64,000 nt of DNA, taken from NCBI RefSeq assembly GCF_003261055.1, contig NZ_CP030073.1:4278001-4342000 (forward strand), in the 5' to 3' direction. This DNA is from Streptomyces cadmiisoli. GTDB taxonomy: Bacteria > Actinomycetota > Actinomycetes > Streptomycetales > Streptomycetaceae. Each line of letters starts with the position of its first letter. Within the stretch, counting starts at the first letter, position 1. Below, in pieces: positions 25,869-34,092 of this stretch. A program made the translations under genes and the position numbers. The notes beneath the pieces are model-generated. The model made no database searches. It was not told where the DNA came from and saw nothing but the letters and a program-made list of their open reading frames with translations.

Positions 25869-26657
25869 TCATCCCTCACCTCCCAGCACTCCGCCGGCCA
25901 GCCCGATGACCACGGGCAGTACGCCGATCGCGACGAACGAGGGGAGGAAGCACAGGCCCACCGGCGCGGTGACCATGACGGCCGCCCGCCGGGCGCGGGC
26001 CGTCGCGGCGCGCGACCACTCGGCGCGGGCGTCCGCCGCGATCCGCGCGGCCGGTCCCGCCGCGGGGAGCCCGGAGTCGCCGGCCCTCGCGAGCAGCCGC
26101 GCCAGACGCTCGGCACCCGGTGTGGCGGCCAGCCCCCGCCAGGCTTCGGCGGGTTCACCGCCGAGCCGTACCTCCGCCGCACCCCGGGCGAGCGCCGCGC
26201 CCACGGGCCCGCCCAGTGCCTCGCCCACGGCCCGCGCCGCGGCCACCGGGCCGGCGCCCGCCGCGATGCAGGCCGCCAGCAGGTCGGCGGCGAGCGGTAG
26301 TTGCCGGGCGGCCGCCAGGGCCTCGGCGTCGGACTCCCCGCCCCCGTCCGGAACGGGACGGTGCCGGCGCCACCACCACAGCCCGACCGCGCCCAGCAGC
26401 CCCACGACGACACCCTCGCCCCCACCGACCAGGACCCAGCCGGCGCCCACCACACCGGCCGTCGGCCACCACCGCCGCAGGACACCCGGCACCTCGAAGC
26501 GGGGGCCGGTCGCCGGCACCTCCAGGGCGAGCAGTCCGGCCAACCGACGCCGTACCCGGCGTTCACGCCGCACCGCCTCCATCCGGCGCGCCGACCACCA
26601 CAGGAGCAGCACCGCCCCCAGCGCCACCCCCAGCCTGTGGACAACTTCCGCACTCAT
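25869..26657 (-). CDS. tadC: type II secretion F-domain membrane protein, TadC-like
   Basis: This 262-aa protein starts at ATG 26657, overlapping the tadB stop (ATGA). It has membrane helices near residues 5-22, 60-90 and 205-260. A cytoplasmic GspF-type helical domain lies between, with LPLAADLLAACIAAG and LLARAGDSGLPAAGPAARIA. TadB and TadC form the inner-membrane platform for the TadA ATPase. It lies downstream of the element insertion in the operon, so expression from the native promoter is doubtful. Confidence 0.8.
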   Translation of the reverse strand: MSAEVVHRLGVALGAVLLLWWSARRMEAVRRERRVRRRLAGLLALEVPATGPRFEVPGVLRRWWPTAGVVGAGWVLVGGGEGVVVGLLGAVGLWWWRRHRPVPDGGGESDAEALAAARQLPLAADLLAACIAAGAGPVAAARAVGEALGGPVGAALARGAAEVRLGGEPAEAWRGLAATPGAERLARLLARAGDSGLPAAGPAARIAADARAEWSRAATARARRAAVMVTAPVGLCFLPSFVAIGVLPVVIGLAGGVLGGEG

Positions 26658-27550
26658 GTGGATTCCGCTCCCTTCACGATCCGCCGCGCCCACCACAGCC
26701 CGGCGCCCTCCAGCACGCCGCCGATCAGCAGGCAACCGAGTCCCGCACCGGTGTGCAGCAGGACGTGCAGCGGATCGGCCCCCAGCGCGGCGCCGAGGAG
26801 GAGCCCGAGGCCCGGCAGCGCGGCGAGCATCACCGCCGTCGAGCGAGTTCCCGCCAACTGGGCACGAAGTTCGGCACGTTGGTCCCGTTCGGCGCGCAGA
26901 GCGCCTTCCAGCCGGTCGATCCCGGCGGCCAGGCCCGCGCCCCGGTCGACGGCGACCCGCCAGCACGCCGCGAGGCCCAGCAGCCCGTCGGCTCCCGGCT
27001 GCCGCGCCGCGACCGCCAGCGCCCCCGGCACGTCCCCGCCGAATCTCGCCGCCGCCAGCACGGCCGCCCGCCCATCGCCCAGACCTCCGGTGTCGCGCGC
27101 GGCCCTCAGCAGGGCCTGCCCCGGCTGCCGTCCCGCCCGTACCTCCCCGGCGAGAGCCCCGCACAGCGCGATGACCTCGTCCGTCCGGCGCTCCCGGGCC
27201 CGCCGCGTCTCACCGGCCAGCTGCACCCGCCGCAGCAGAGGCACAGCGGCCGCCCCCGCGACGACCGGCAGCACCGAAGAACCGAGCACGGCGAGCACCG
27301 CCCCGACAGCCATCGCCCACCATTCGGCCCGCGGCCGCCCGCGCACCCGCCGCAGACCGCCGGCCGGTCGCGGCCACCGGGGAGGCCCGCTGTGCGCGCT
27401 GTGCCCGCTGTCCAGCGCTGCCCCGCCGGCCAGCAAGAGCCGCGCCCGCCGCGCCCCGGAGCGCCGATCGCCCATCAACCAGGCCGCCACCCCGGCACAC
27501 ACCACGGCCGCACCCATGGCAGCCCCGCCCATGCCCTCCGTCACACCCAT
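26654..27550 (-). CDS. tadB: type II secretion F-domain membrane protein, TadB-like
   Basis: The product is 298 aa from ATG 27550. Starts at 27532 and 27517 are equally possible, and the frame is open to 27715. It shows hydrophobic helices near the N-terminus (AAVVCAGVAAWLM), around 75-110, and two at the C-terminus. The F domain TDEVIALCGALAGEVRAGRQPGQALLRAA lies in between. It partners TadC as the platform of the Tad machine. The upstream extension is a Gly/Val/Thr low-complexity stretch encoded by degenerate repeats, so I left it out. It is now separated from the 5' half of tadA by the mobile element. Confidence 0.78.
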   Translation of the reverse strand: MGVTEGMGGAAMGAAVVCAGVAAWLMGDRRSGARRARLLLAGGAALDSGHSAHSGPPRWPRPAGGLRRVRGRPRAEWWAMAVGAVLAVLGSSVLPVVAGAAAVPLLRRVQLAGETRRARERRTDEVIALCGALAGEVRAGRQPGQALLRAARDTGGLGDGRAAVLAAARFGGDVPGALAVAARQPGADGLLGLAACWRVAVDRGAGLAAGIDRLEGALRAERDQRAELRAQLAGTRSTAVMLAALPGLGLLLGAALGADPLHVLLHTGAGLGCLLIGGVLEGAGLWWARRIVKGAEST

Positions 27551-27641
27551 GCCACCCGGCACACCCACGTCAACCGTCCCTCCCACGCCACCCAGCACAC
27601 TCACGTCACCCGCCCCGCCGACCCTGCTGATCCCCTCGCCC

Positions 27642-27780
27642 TCACGCGTCCCTCCGGCCCCACCACCGACTCCACTCGTCCCTCCGACCCCACCCGTCAC
27701 GCCCGCCACGCCCACCCCGCTCGCCCATCCCCCATGCCACCGGCCACGTCCATGTCCACGTCACGCGTCCCTCCGGCCCC
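27642..27780. repeat. duplicated 20-bp word in a low-complexity stretch at the tadA/tadB junction
   Basis: The word TCACGCGTCCCTCCGGCCCC occurs at 27642-27661 and again at 27761-27780. The second copy contains the tadA stop codon. The whole interval 27500-27850 is built from short CCAC/CCGCC-type degenerate repeats, unlike normal coding sequence. It looks like local slippage expansion at the gene boundary. Confidence 0.8.
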
Positions 27781-28138
27781 CCTGGTCCCGCCCCTGCCAC
27801 CCGCCACGCCCACTGCGCTCGTCCACCGGACCCCGCTCACCCGCCCCGTCGAGCAACTCGCTCAGTCGGGTCCACCCGCGCTCCCGTACGAACGCGTGCT
27901 CGCCCCACCGCAGCGCCGGTACCGTCCTGACCAGTCCGGACGAGTCCCGCTCCAGCACATGGACCTCGGCGATCCGCCGACGCCCCGTCCGGTCGCGGGC
28001 CAGATGCAGTACGACCGACAAGGCGGCCGCCAACTGGCTGTGCAGGGCGGCGCGGTCGAGCCCCGCGGCCGTGCCGAGCGCTTCGAGGCGGGCCGGCACA
28101 TCGGCCGCCGCGTTGGCGTGGACGGTCCCGCAGCCGCC
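27761..28138 (-). pseudogene. tadA: tadA ATPase, 3' fragment (right of the insertion in coding order)
   Basis: Codons from the crossover bases to the stop encode GCGTVHANAAADVPARLEAL, the second half of the His-box and the C-terminal domain of a TadA/CpaF-type secretion ATPase (125 aa). Joined to the fragment ending at 36297, it restores one frame of 410 aa with NTGHEGGCGTVHAN intact. Alone it has no P-loop. A fortuitous ATG at 28150, supplied by the element end, could start it but would make no working ATPase. Its last 30 residues are low-complexity Gly/Arg. Confidence 0.92.
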
Positions 28139-28163
28139 CGAGTGCAACACTTAGCAGTACATG
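28137..28163 (+). other. attL of the integrated element
   Basis: The presumed crossover dinucleotide CC is at 28137-28138. Chromosomal tadA sequence lies to its left and a 25-bp element arm to its right (28139-28163, starting CGAGTGC and ending GTACATG). The arm matches the inverted arm at attR at 17 of 25 positions, including both 7-bp ends. The integrase start codon lies 17 bp beyond the arm. Confidence 0.85.
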
Positions 28164-28179
28164 CCTGGAGGGACACGCG

Positions 28180-29742
28180 ATGAAGCGCCCAACCGTCGTC
28201 ATCTACGACCGACTCAGCCGTCTTTTCGCAGATGAAGCCACTGATCACCGCGTAGACGAGTGCCGCCGCTACGCCGAACAGCGCGGGTGGGATGTGGTCC
28301 ACGTGGCCACTGACCACAACGTCAGCGGCGCCGCCAAGCTGGAGGACCGTCCCGGCATGCGGGAGGTCCTGTCGTGGCTCCCCCGCTGTGACTATGTGCT
28401 GGCCGCTAAGCTCGACCGATTCGCCCGCAGCTCCCTGGAGTTTTACCGGCTGCTCGATGCCGCCAAGGCTATGCGAGCGGCAATCGTCACCGCCGACAAT
28501 CTCGTGTCACCGGAGAACGCGGGATTGATTATCGGGGTTCTTGCTGCATTTGCCGAACACGAACGAAAAATGATCACGGACCGAATCACAGCCAGCAAAG
28601 AGCACCACCGCAAGCAAGGCAACCACCTTGGTGGACTGGCACCGTACGGATACAGCGTCAGCGGGCCCGTCAACGCCAAGCGCTGGGTTATCGACGAACC
28701 TGCGGCCGTGATCCTGCGCGAGTGTGCAGACAGACTCATCAACCACGGTGCCTCTTTGGTCGGACTGGCACGTGAACTCAACGAACGGGAAATCTTGCCG
28801 CCCGCCGATCACGCACGCCAGCGAGACGGAAGGGAGTTGCGTGGCCAGCAATGGCACACAACCACGCTCCGTGATGCGTTGTACACATACGCCGTGCGCG
28901 GTTGGCTGGTGCAGGCAACGCCAGGCAAGAAGCGCGGAGCACTGACCAATACGCCGGTGCGTGACGGTGAGGGCAACCCCGTGTCGGCTGGGGCACCGAT
29001 TCTCGACGACGAGACCCATGCCGCCGTCCGTGCTGTCATCGACGGGAATTCCAAGGGTCGGGGTACTGAGCGCAGCGGTAAGGCGCTACTCCTGCACGTG
29101 GCCACCTGCGGTGAATGCTCCGGCCCGATGTACAAGCAACGGCGCGCCGTTAACGGCAAGGACTACTCCCCGTACGTGTGCCGGAACGGTGTTGGCAAGC
29201 AAGGAACTCACGCCCCGAATGTGGTCACCGGTCGATATGTCGAAGAAATGGTCAGCGCCGACTATTTGAAGCGATTCGGCGGAATGACGCTAATGCGCTG
29301 GGTCGAGCCAGACGGCAGTGCCGTTCTTCAACTCGCTGATGTGACGGCCCAATTGAACACGATGATGTCGAGCCTGTCTCACTTCGCCGACGGTAGCCGT
29401 GTCCACCTCATGGCCCTGAAGCAGATCGCCGCGCTTCAGGAACGCGAGAACGAATTGCGTGCAGCCGCCGAACAGGCCGTGGGCCGCTGGGAATCGATGG
29501 GCGAGACAATCGCCGACGAGTGGGCACGCCGGGACGATGAAGGCCGTAGAGCGCTGCTGAAAGACCTGGGCGCCCGCGTGGTGATCCACCCCGCTACACC
29601 TGGTGCTGCCCGCCGGTTTGATCCTGAGCGGGTGGCCGTCGACTTCAGCGGACCTGCCTGGTGGAGGGACGCTCATCCGGAAGACGCAGCGCACGACGCA
29701 ATCGCCCTTGAAGAGGAACTGTGGGAACAAGCAGCACGCTGA
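28180..29742 (+). CDS. int: large serine recombinase (site-specific integrase)
   Basis: This 520-aa protein has the resolvase domain at residues 1-150: catalytic Ser13 in YDRLSR, the AAKLDRFARSS motif near 68-78, and AFAEHERKMITDRI leading to the long E helix. The recombinase domain (about 155-290) includes GGLAPYGY and the insertion DDETHAAVRAVIDG. A zinc-ribbon follows, with CGECSGPMYKQ and a later YVCRNG cysteine. A coiled-coil region lies around 365-440. GGAGGG precedes the ATG. It begins 17 bp inside attL, the usual layout for phage phiC31/Bxb1-type integrases, and acts on the att sites described here. Confidence 0.96.
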   Translation: MKRPTVVIYDRLSRLFADEATDHRVDECRRYAEQRGWDVVHVATDHNVSGAAKLEDRPGMREVLSWLPRCDYVLAAKLDRFARSSLEFYRLLDAAKAMRAAIVTADNLVSPENAGLIIGVLAAFAEHERKMITDRITASKEHHRKQGNHLGGLAPYGYSVSGPVNAKRWVIDEPAAVILRECADRLINHGASLVGLARELNEREILPPADHARQRDGRELRGQQWHTTTLRDALYTYAVRGWLVQATPGKKRGALTNTPVRDGEGNPVSAGAPILDDETHAAVRAVIDGNSKGRGTERSGKALLLHVATCGECSGPMYKQRRAVNGKDYSPYVCRNGVGKQGTHAPNVVTGRYVEEMVSADYLKRFGGMTLMRWVEPDGSAVLQLADVTAQLNTMMSSLSHFADGSRVHLMALKQIAALQERENELRAAAEQAVGRWESMGETIADEWARRDDEGRRALLKDLGARVVIHPATPGAARRFDPERVAVDFSGPAWWRDAHPEDAAHDAIALEEELWEQAAR

Positions 29743-29866
29743 CGCAGACAAACGCAAGCGCGTAACGGATCGCCCTGTACGGCGCTGTGAGGGCCGGTGA
29801 CGCCTGGCAGTGATAGGGCGGCTGGAAGCCTTGCAGGCGGCGCTACGGCGCGCTGAGCACCCCCCT

Positions 29867-29899
29867 AGCCCTGTCTGGCCCTGACGGCCGGACAGGGCT
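29867..29899 (+). terminator. integrase terminator
   Basis: Perfect 9-bp outer arms (AGCCCTGTC/GACAGGGCT) with an inner GGCC pair, followed by TTCCC. It lies about 125 bp after the integrase stop. Confidence 0.65.
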
Positions 29900-30033
29900 T
29901 TCCCATGCCCGCTAGCGCGTCGGCAGCAGCTCCCACATCTTCAGATGCCCGATGTGCGTTTCAGTTGACAGTATCTATATGGGGCGGCAAACAGCACCTC
30001 ACACACTTCCCCTGGCGATGGGACATGGCATCA

Positions 30034-30063
30034 AACCTCGGTCACACCGACCGGGGTTTTTTT
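30034..30063 (+). terminator. rho-independent terminator with T7 tail
   Basis: The stem AACCTCGGTC/CGACCGGGGTT runs directly into seven T residues. It lies only about 50 bp before the GTG of the next gene, so it could also act as an attenuator for that operon. Confidence 0.7.
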
Positions 30064-30109
30064 GCGGCCTTTCGCCATATGGAAATAGCTCAACACGAAG
30101 GGAGTAAAC

Positions 30110-30304
30110 GTGAATGAGACAACCCAGCGCATACGCCAACTCGGTGCCAGGCGTACGCGGCTAAAGAGTGAGCTTGACGCCACCAATAAGGAACTCCGCG
30201 ACCTCATGCCCGCTGCAAACGCCCTGCTGTCATTGGAAGCCATCCGGCAGCACACGGGCGTATCCATAGCGACTATCCGGCACTGGCTCCACTACAACCG
30301 CTGA
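30110..30304 (+). CDS. small helix-turn-helix protein
   Basis: This 64-aa product starts at GTG 30110, with AAGGGAG 6-7 nt upstream. Residues 1-35 form a charged helix (a possible coiled coil). Residues 41-62 (LEAIRQHTGVSIATIRHWLH) read as a helix-turn-helix of the resolvase/MerR-like kind. Small DNA-binding proteins at this place in PICI-type elements serve as regulators or recombination directionality factors. Either role is possible here and neither is shown. It probably heads the operon with the next two genes. Confidence 0.7.
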   Translation: MNETTQRIRQLGARRTRLKSELDATNKELRDLMPAANALLSLEAIRQHTGVSIATIRHWLHYNR

Positions 30305-30334
30305 GCACCAAGTCCCACGAAAAAGGAAACAGGC

Positions 30335-30592
30335 ATGAGCCACCAAATCCCGGATGTTCCCGCGCGACTGGTTAGTCCAGCGAGCAAGGACGAACACTGG
30401 ACCTTCCGTATCAAGTGCCCGTACTGCAACCGCACACACATTCACGGCGCTGGGCCCAGTGCTGCTGACGCGCACACGCAGTACGGCACCCGTGTCGCCC
30501 ACTGCATTGACGTCTGGCGCAATGGCCGATTGGTGTTCGCGAAGCCTGAGACTACGCAGACGTACAACCTGGTCCCGGCGGTGCAGCGGTGA
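30335..30592 (+). CDS. small zinc-finger-like protein, 85 aa
   Basis: It is preceded by AAGGAAAC. The segment KCPYCNRTHIHG provides CxxC plus two histidines, enough for a small zinc site, followed by AHCIDVW. No family is recognised. Such proteins are frequent in actinophage and plasmid replication regions. Its stop overlaps the GTG start of the primase-helicase by 4 bp, so the two are translationally coupled and probably work together. Confidence 0.7.
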   Translation: MSHQIPDVPARLVSPASKDEHWTFRIKCPYCNRTHIHGAGPSAADAHTQYGTRVAHCIDVWRNGRLVFAKPETTQTYNLVPAVQR

Positions 30593-32229
30593 GCGAACTA
30601 CGCGACCTGGGCGAGTTCTTCCTAAGCGATGACGGGAAACTGTTCTACCCCACGGAATCCGTCGCTGAAGCGCTGCCCGAGACTGAAAGGCCTGAACCTA
30701 GTGAAGGCTTCCGAGATAGCGACCTTTCCGAAATCCACCTGGGCGAGCGCATAGCGCGTGAGTACCTGAACGGCGAGTTCATCGCCTGGGGCCGTAGTGC
30801 GTGGTCCCGATGGGATGGCCGGCGCTGGGCACGCTGCTCTGACTCCGCCGTATTCGACGCTGTGAGGCGCGCCGTACTGCGCCTGTACGTCAGCGAGGTG
30901 GCGCGGGTAAACGAGCGGCACACGGCCGATATCACGTCCGCTGCCACACTGGAGGCAACCGACGCTGAAAAGGGAAGAGCGGCGCGGGAGGCCGCCGACA
31001 AGGCACGTGCACAGCGTATGAAGGAACTCAACGCCCTGCGCTTTGCTGGCAAGGTGGCGAGCCTTCAGCGAGTTGCGCGCGGTGTGCTGGAGCGGGACCA
31101 ATCCGAATTCGACGCGCACCCTGATCTGCTGAACGTCGGTAACGGCGTGGTGAATCTCCGTACTGGTGAACTCGGCCCGCATGACCCAAGGCTGTTGTTC
31201 ACCAAGGTGACTGAAGTCAACTACGTACCAGGCGCCACACACCCCGACTGGGAATCCGCTCTTACCGCGCTACCCGTAGAGGTGGCCGACTGGATGCAGA
31301 TTCGCTTTGGGCAGGCAGCAACCGGACACGCCACTCAGGATGACGTAGTGCCCTTCCTGCGGGGTGGTGGCGCCAATGGCAAGTCCACCATGCTTGACGG
31401 AGTCACCCGCGCCCTGGGCGACTTCAGCGTGATGGTCCCGGACAAGGTGCTACTGGCTTCGCCCAGCGACCACCCAACGGAAATGATGACGATGAAGGGT
31501 GCGCGCTTCGCGTACATCGAGGAATTGCCCGAGGGTGATTACCTGAATGCCCAGCGACTCAAAAAGGCAGCGGGTACAGACACCATGACAGCCCGATACA
31601 TCGGCCAGGACAATGTCACTTGGGACGCCACGCATTCGCTGTTCGTGACCACCAACTACGAAGTTCAGGTAGACGCCGTTGACTACGGAACATGGCGCCG
31701 CCTAGCGCTGGTGATGTTCCCGTACACGTTCGATGGCAGCGACCCTGAGCACCCAAGGGACCCAACGCTGCGGAAGCGGATTCTAGACGGAAACGACGGA
31801 CAGCATGAGGCTGTTCTGTCCTGGCTCGTAGACGGCGCAATTGCCTGGTATGACAGCGGAGCAATAATCCCGCCTGCGCCCGACAGCGTGAAGGCAGACA
31901 CCACCAAGTGGCGGTACGACGCCAACCATGCTGCGCGATTCCTGGATGAGCGATACGAACTTGATCCGGAAACGGCCGTGCGATCCGCTGACATCTACGC
32001 TGACTTTACCCAGTGGGCCGAACAGCGCGGTATCCGCAAGTGGGGCGAGAAGCTGTTTTGGACGCGCGCCCGACAGCACGAATGGTTCTTGACCGGAGAG
32101 GTTGAGAAGCCAGACAGCAGCGTGCGAACGAGCGGATGGGACGTGTGCGCTCTGGGGGGCGTACCCGCAGCGCATCAGGTGAAGACCCGAGAAAGACTTG
32201 TAACGGGCATTCGCCCAACGGCGGGATAG
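30589..32229 (+). CDS. phage/plasmid primase-helicase, D5_N plus superfamily 3 helicase
   Basis: A 546-aa protein. Residues about 40-190 are a helical region, and NVGNGVVNLRTGELGPHDP (about 180-198) is the hallmark of D5-like proteins. The SF3 helicase follows: Walker A GGGANGKST (about 257-265), Walker B FAYIEELPEG (about 304) and motif C SLFVTTNYE (about 347). A C-terminal winged-helix region precedes the stop. P4/D5 family enzymes melt the element's own origin and support autonomous replication. No TOPRIM or AEP primase catalytic triad is obvious, so priming may be supplied by the host. A 19-bp inverted repeat lies 14 bp past the stop. Confidence 0.88.
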   Translation: MSELRDLGEFFLSDDGKLFYPTESVAEALPETERPEPSEGFRDSDLSEIHLGERIAREYLNGEFIAWGRSAWSRWDGRRWARCSDSAVFDAVRRAVLRLYVSEVARVNERHTADITSAATLEATDAEKGRAAREAADKARAQRMKELNALRFAGKVASLQRVARGVLERDQSEFDAHPDLLNVGNGVVNLRTGELGPHDPRLLFTKVTEVNYVPGATHPDWESALTALPVEVADWMQIRFGQAATGHATQDDVVPFLRGGGANGKSTMLDGVTRALGDFSVMVPDKVLLASPSDHPTEMMTMKGARFAYIEELPEGDYLNAQRLKKAAGTDTMTARYIGQDNVTWDATHSLFVTTNYEVQVDAVDYGTWRRLALVMFPYTFDGSDPEHPRDPTLRKRILDGNDGQHEAVLSWLVDGAIAWYDSGAIIPPAPDSVKADTTKWRYDANHAARFLDERYELDPETAVRSADIYADFTQWAEQRGIRKWGEKLFWTRARQHEWFLTGEVEKPDSSVRTSGWDVCALGGVPAAHQVKTRERLVTGIRPTAG

Positions 32230-32242
32230 GTCGAAACTACAT

Positions 32243-32336
32243 GGCGTTCGCGTGTCCCGGGGGGTTGAGGTCGCTCTAAGGATTTTTTTTCAATCCCTAT
32301 AGGAACGGCCTAGTTAACCCGGGACACGCGAACGCC
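32243..32336. repeat. 19-bp perfect inverted repeat flanking an AT-rich core, candidate replication origin
   Basis: The arms 32243-32261 (GGCGTTCGCGTGTCCCGGG) and 32318-32336 are exact reverse complements, separated by 56 bp. The core contains TTTTTTTT and GTTAAC and is far poorer in GC than the surroundings. It sits immediately after the SF3 helicase gene, where such elements often keep their origin. A bidirectional transcription terminator is the alternative, but the long spacer argues against a simple one. Confidence 0.75.
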
Positions 32337-32457
32337 TTGCCCTGCCCGCTGACCTGCTGAAACCCCTCGGCCCGCCGCGCCATCCTGCCTGGTCAACGCG
32401 CTGGACCTGCTTGAGCGCCAGATAACGCGTGCAAGCGCCTACACCTAACCAAAGATT

Positions 32458-32501
32458 CCTGGGAACCATTCCCAGGGTTAACGCGGGGAGCCAAGCCCCG
32501 C
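32458..32501 (+). promoter_or_regulatory. two hairpins in the leader of the 251-aa gene
   Basis: A perfect 8-bp arm hairpin (CCTGGGAA-CCA-TTCCCAGG, 32458-32476) is followed by a second one (GCGGGG...CCCCGC, 32483-32501). Both end 16 bp before the ATG. The ribosome site GGAG lies between hairpin and start. They could be a leader control element or a terminator of the replication operon. Confidence 0.45.
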
Positions 32502-32517
32502 AGAATGGAGACAGATA

Positions 32518-33273
32518 ATGTCTACTATCCGCCCCGAGGACCTTATGGCCGAGGCGAACAACCTGAGCCCGGTCATTGCTGTGGCACTGCGCGCCGCCGA
32601 GGAGAACTCCAAGGGCATTGACTCCGATGGCGCCATTTCTGTGGCCACCAAGCTGACCACTGCTGCTCGTGATGCTCAGCGCACGCTCGCCGACGTTAGC
32701 AAATTCCCGGCAGGTCGCCGCGCTGAGGCTGACGAAATCCTCGCTAAGGCTGAGCGCAGCTTCAACGACTGGCGGCAGAACATTGAGACGCATGAGCTTG
32801 TGTTTCTCGCTGAGCTGCACACTTCGATTTTCAAGGCGCCGACGGGCACTGATGGGCTGATTGCTCGCCTGGATGCAGAGCAGGTTCTCCGTCGACGTGA
32901 CATGTCGCTGCACGACGTTTTCCGAATGCTCGTTCGCGCCGGTGGTCAGGTGGCGCAGCTCGCCGTTTCTCCGTGGCTGGAGCTGGTCGCCTCTGGGCGC
33001 CCCAACTCCGACGCTAAGACGCTGCGAGTGATCGCTGAGACCGAGTTTCTTCAGAATGCGGCCGACACGGGCAACGAAACGGCGCGCAAGCTCCTGGATG
33101 CCCCCGCCAAGTACGCCAAGGTTCGCAGTTCGATGGACAAGATTGCATCTGAGTGCCTCGGCGTGAACCGCTCTGCTTTCGCTGAGCGTGCCCTTTCATG
33201 GGGGAGTGAGGCGCCGCAAAAGGATGCAGAGATTAGGGCGCTCAAGGCGCAGCTTCGGACGCTGAAGAAGTAG
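32518..33273 (+). CDS. hypothetical helical protein of the element, 251 aa
   Basis: I do not recognise it. It is predicted almost entirely alpha-helical, without membrane segments, and ends in a lysine-rich coiled tail (EIRALKAQLRTLKK). Codon use leans to GCT, TCT and ATT more than the neighbouring chromosomal genes, so it is of foreign origin. It is the only large gene of unknown function in the element and is followed by its own terminator. Possible roles include capsid-size remodelling or helper interference, but nothing in the sequence decides this. Confidence 0.8.
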   Translation: MSTIRPEDLMAEANNLSPVIAVALRAAEENSKGIDSDGAISVATKLTTAARDAQRTLADVSKFPAGRRAEADEILAKAERSFNDWRQNIETHELVFLAELHTSIFKAPTGTDGLIARLDAEQVLRRRDMSLHDVFRMLVRAGGQVAQLAVSPWLELVASGRPNSDAKTLRVIAETEFLQNAADTGNETARKLLDAPAKYAKVRSSMDKIASECLGVNRSAFAERALSWGSEAPQKDAEIRALKAQLRTLKK

Positions 33274-33293
33274 GCAACCGCCTGTAGTTGACT

Positions 33294-33325
33294 GGGGTCC
33301 CGGTGCACTGCGCTGGGACCCCTTT
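33294..33325 (+). terminator. terminator after the 251-aa gene
   Basis: Stem GGGGTCCC/GGGACCCC with a 13-nt loop, then TTTC. It is located 20 bp past the stop codon. Confidence 0.7.
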
Positions 33326-33340
33326 CAGTGAGAAGGGATC

Positions 33341-33955
33341 ATGACCATGCGCCTGCGTGTCGGTGCTGCCCGTCGGCTCATATTTCAGGGCGTCACGTAC
33401 TACGAGGGTGAGGAATTCGACGTGCCCGCCGAGAGTTCGGCTCAGTGGTTGCGCAGCGGCTTGGTGGTGCCTGCCGATGGAGTCTGGCCCGAGGATGTCT
33501 TTACGCCCGTTAGAAACGCACCAGCGCCCCCGCCGCGTGAGCCTGCAACGCCCGACGCACACCCCGAATGCGACCCTGGCCCAAAGCCTGAGGGCGCGCG
33601 CAGCATGCAGCGCTGTCCCGTGGAAAGCTGCCTCTGTTTCACGTGGCATGGAAAGTGCCGTGCCCATGCCCGCAGCAATAGCAAGGGTCAGCGGTACGCC
33701 TCGGGCCACGATGCCAGTGCAGCTCTGCGCCGTCGCTGGGAAAGCGTGAGACGCGCCTATATCCGCGAACACCCATACTGCGAATGCCCCGAGTGCACTG
33801 CCATTCCTGAGCCGCTTAGACCTGCGGCCAGCGAGGTAGACCACCAGGATGGCCTAGGCCTACTCGGCCCGCGTGCATTCGACTGGGATAACTTGCAGTC
33901 GCTGACTAAGGTCCATCATTCGCGGAAGACAGCGGGCGAATCATTCGGGCGCTAA
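33341..33955 (+). CDS. HNH endonuclease with N-terminal small beta domain
   Basis: A 204-aa protein with AGAAGGG ahead of the ATG. Residues 1-45 (LRVGAARRLIFQGVTYYEGEEF) look like a small SH3-like beta domain found in phage head-region proteins. A proline-rich linker follows. The C-terminal HNH domain (about 110-204) carries PYCECPEC as zinc ligands, EVDHQDGLG with the central His, and NLQSLTKVHHSRKT closing the motif. In many tailed phages an HNH nuclease sits beside the terminase genes and is required for cos cleavage. Here it lies directly before a TerS-like gene, which supports a packaging role. Confidence 0.85.
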   Translation: MTMRLRVGAARRLIFQGVTYYEGEEFDVPAESSAQWLRSGLVVPADGVWPEDVFTPVRNAPAPPPREPATPDAHPECDPGPKPEGARSMQRCPVESCLCFTWHGKCRAHARSNSKGQRYASGHDASAALRRRWESVRRAYIREHPYCECPECTAIPEPLRPAASEVDHQDGLGLLGPRAFDWDNLQSLTKVHHSRKTAGESFGR

Positions 33956-34092
33956 CGCTGATTGCACACTGAGTCACCCCCCCCACCCCCTATACCCCTC
34001 GACCCCTTGGAGCCCACGACGCCTCGGAGGGCTCTGGGGTGTGCGAGCACTCAAAGTGACTTTTTTAGACCTGAAATCACGGAGGGTCAGCC

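Larger units (their letters stand above)
29743..30109. other. intergenic region after the integrase
   Basis: It contains two hairpins (listed separately) and an A/T-richer middle (29940-30000) with a TTGACA at 29965-29970 but no matching -10 at 17-18 bp. A 70-codon frame at 29905 has no ribosome site and odd composition, so I do not call it. The promoter of the downstream small-gene/primase operon should lie here or between the hairpins. Confidence 0.45.

Noticed and set aside
27761..28150. A free 129-aa gene starting at ATG 28150
   Set aside because: The first four codons come from the attL arm of the element; the rest is the 3' half of tadA, so it is a fragment and not an independent gene.
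29905..30117. A 70-codon plus-strand ORF after the integrase
   Set aside because: No ribosome site, it runs through a terminator hairpin and overlaps the start of the next gene.
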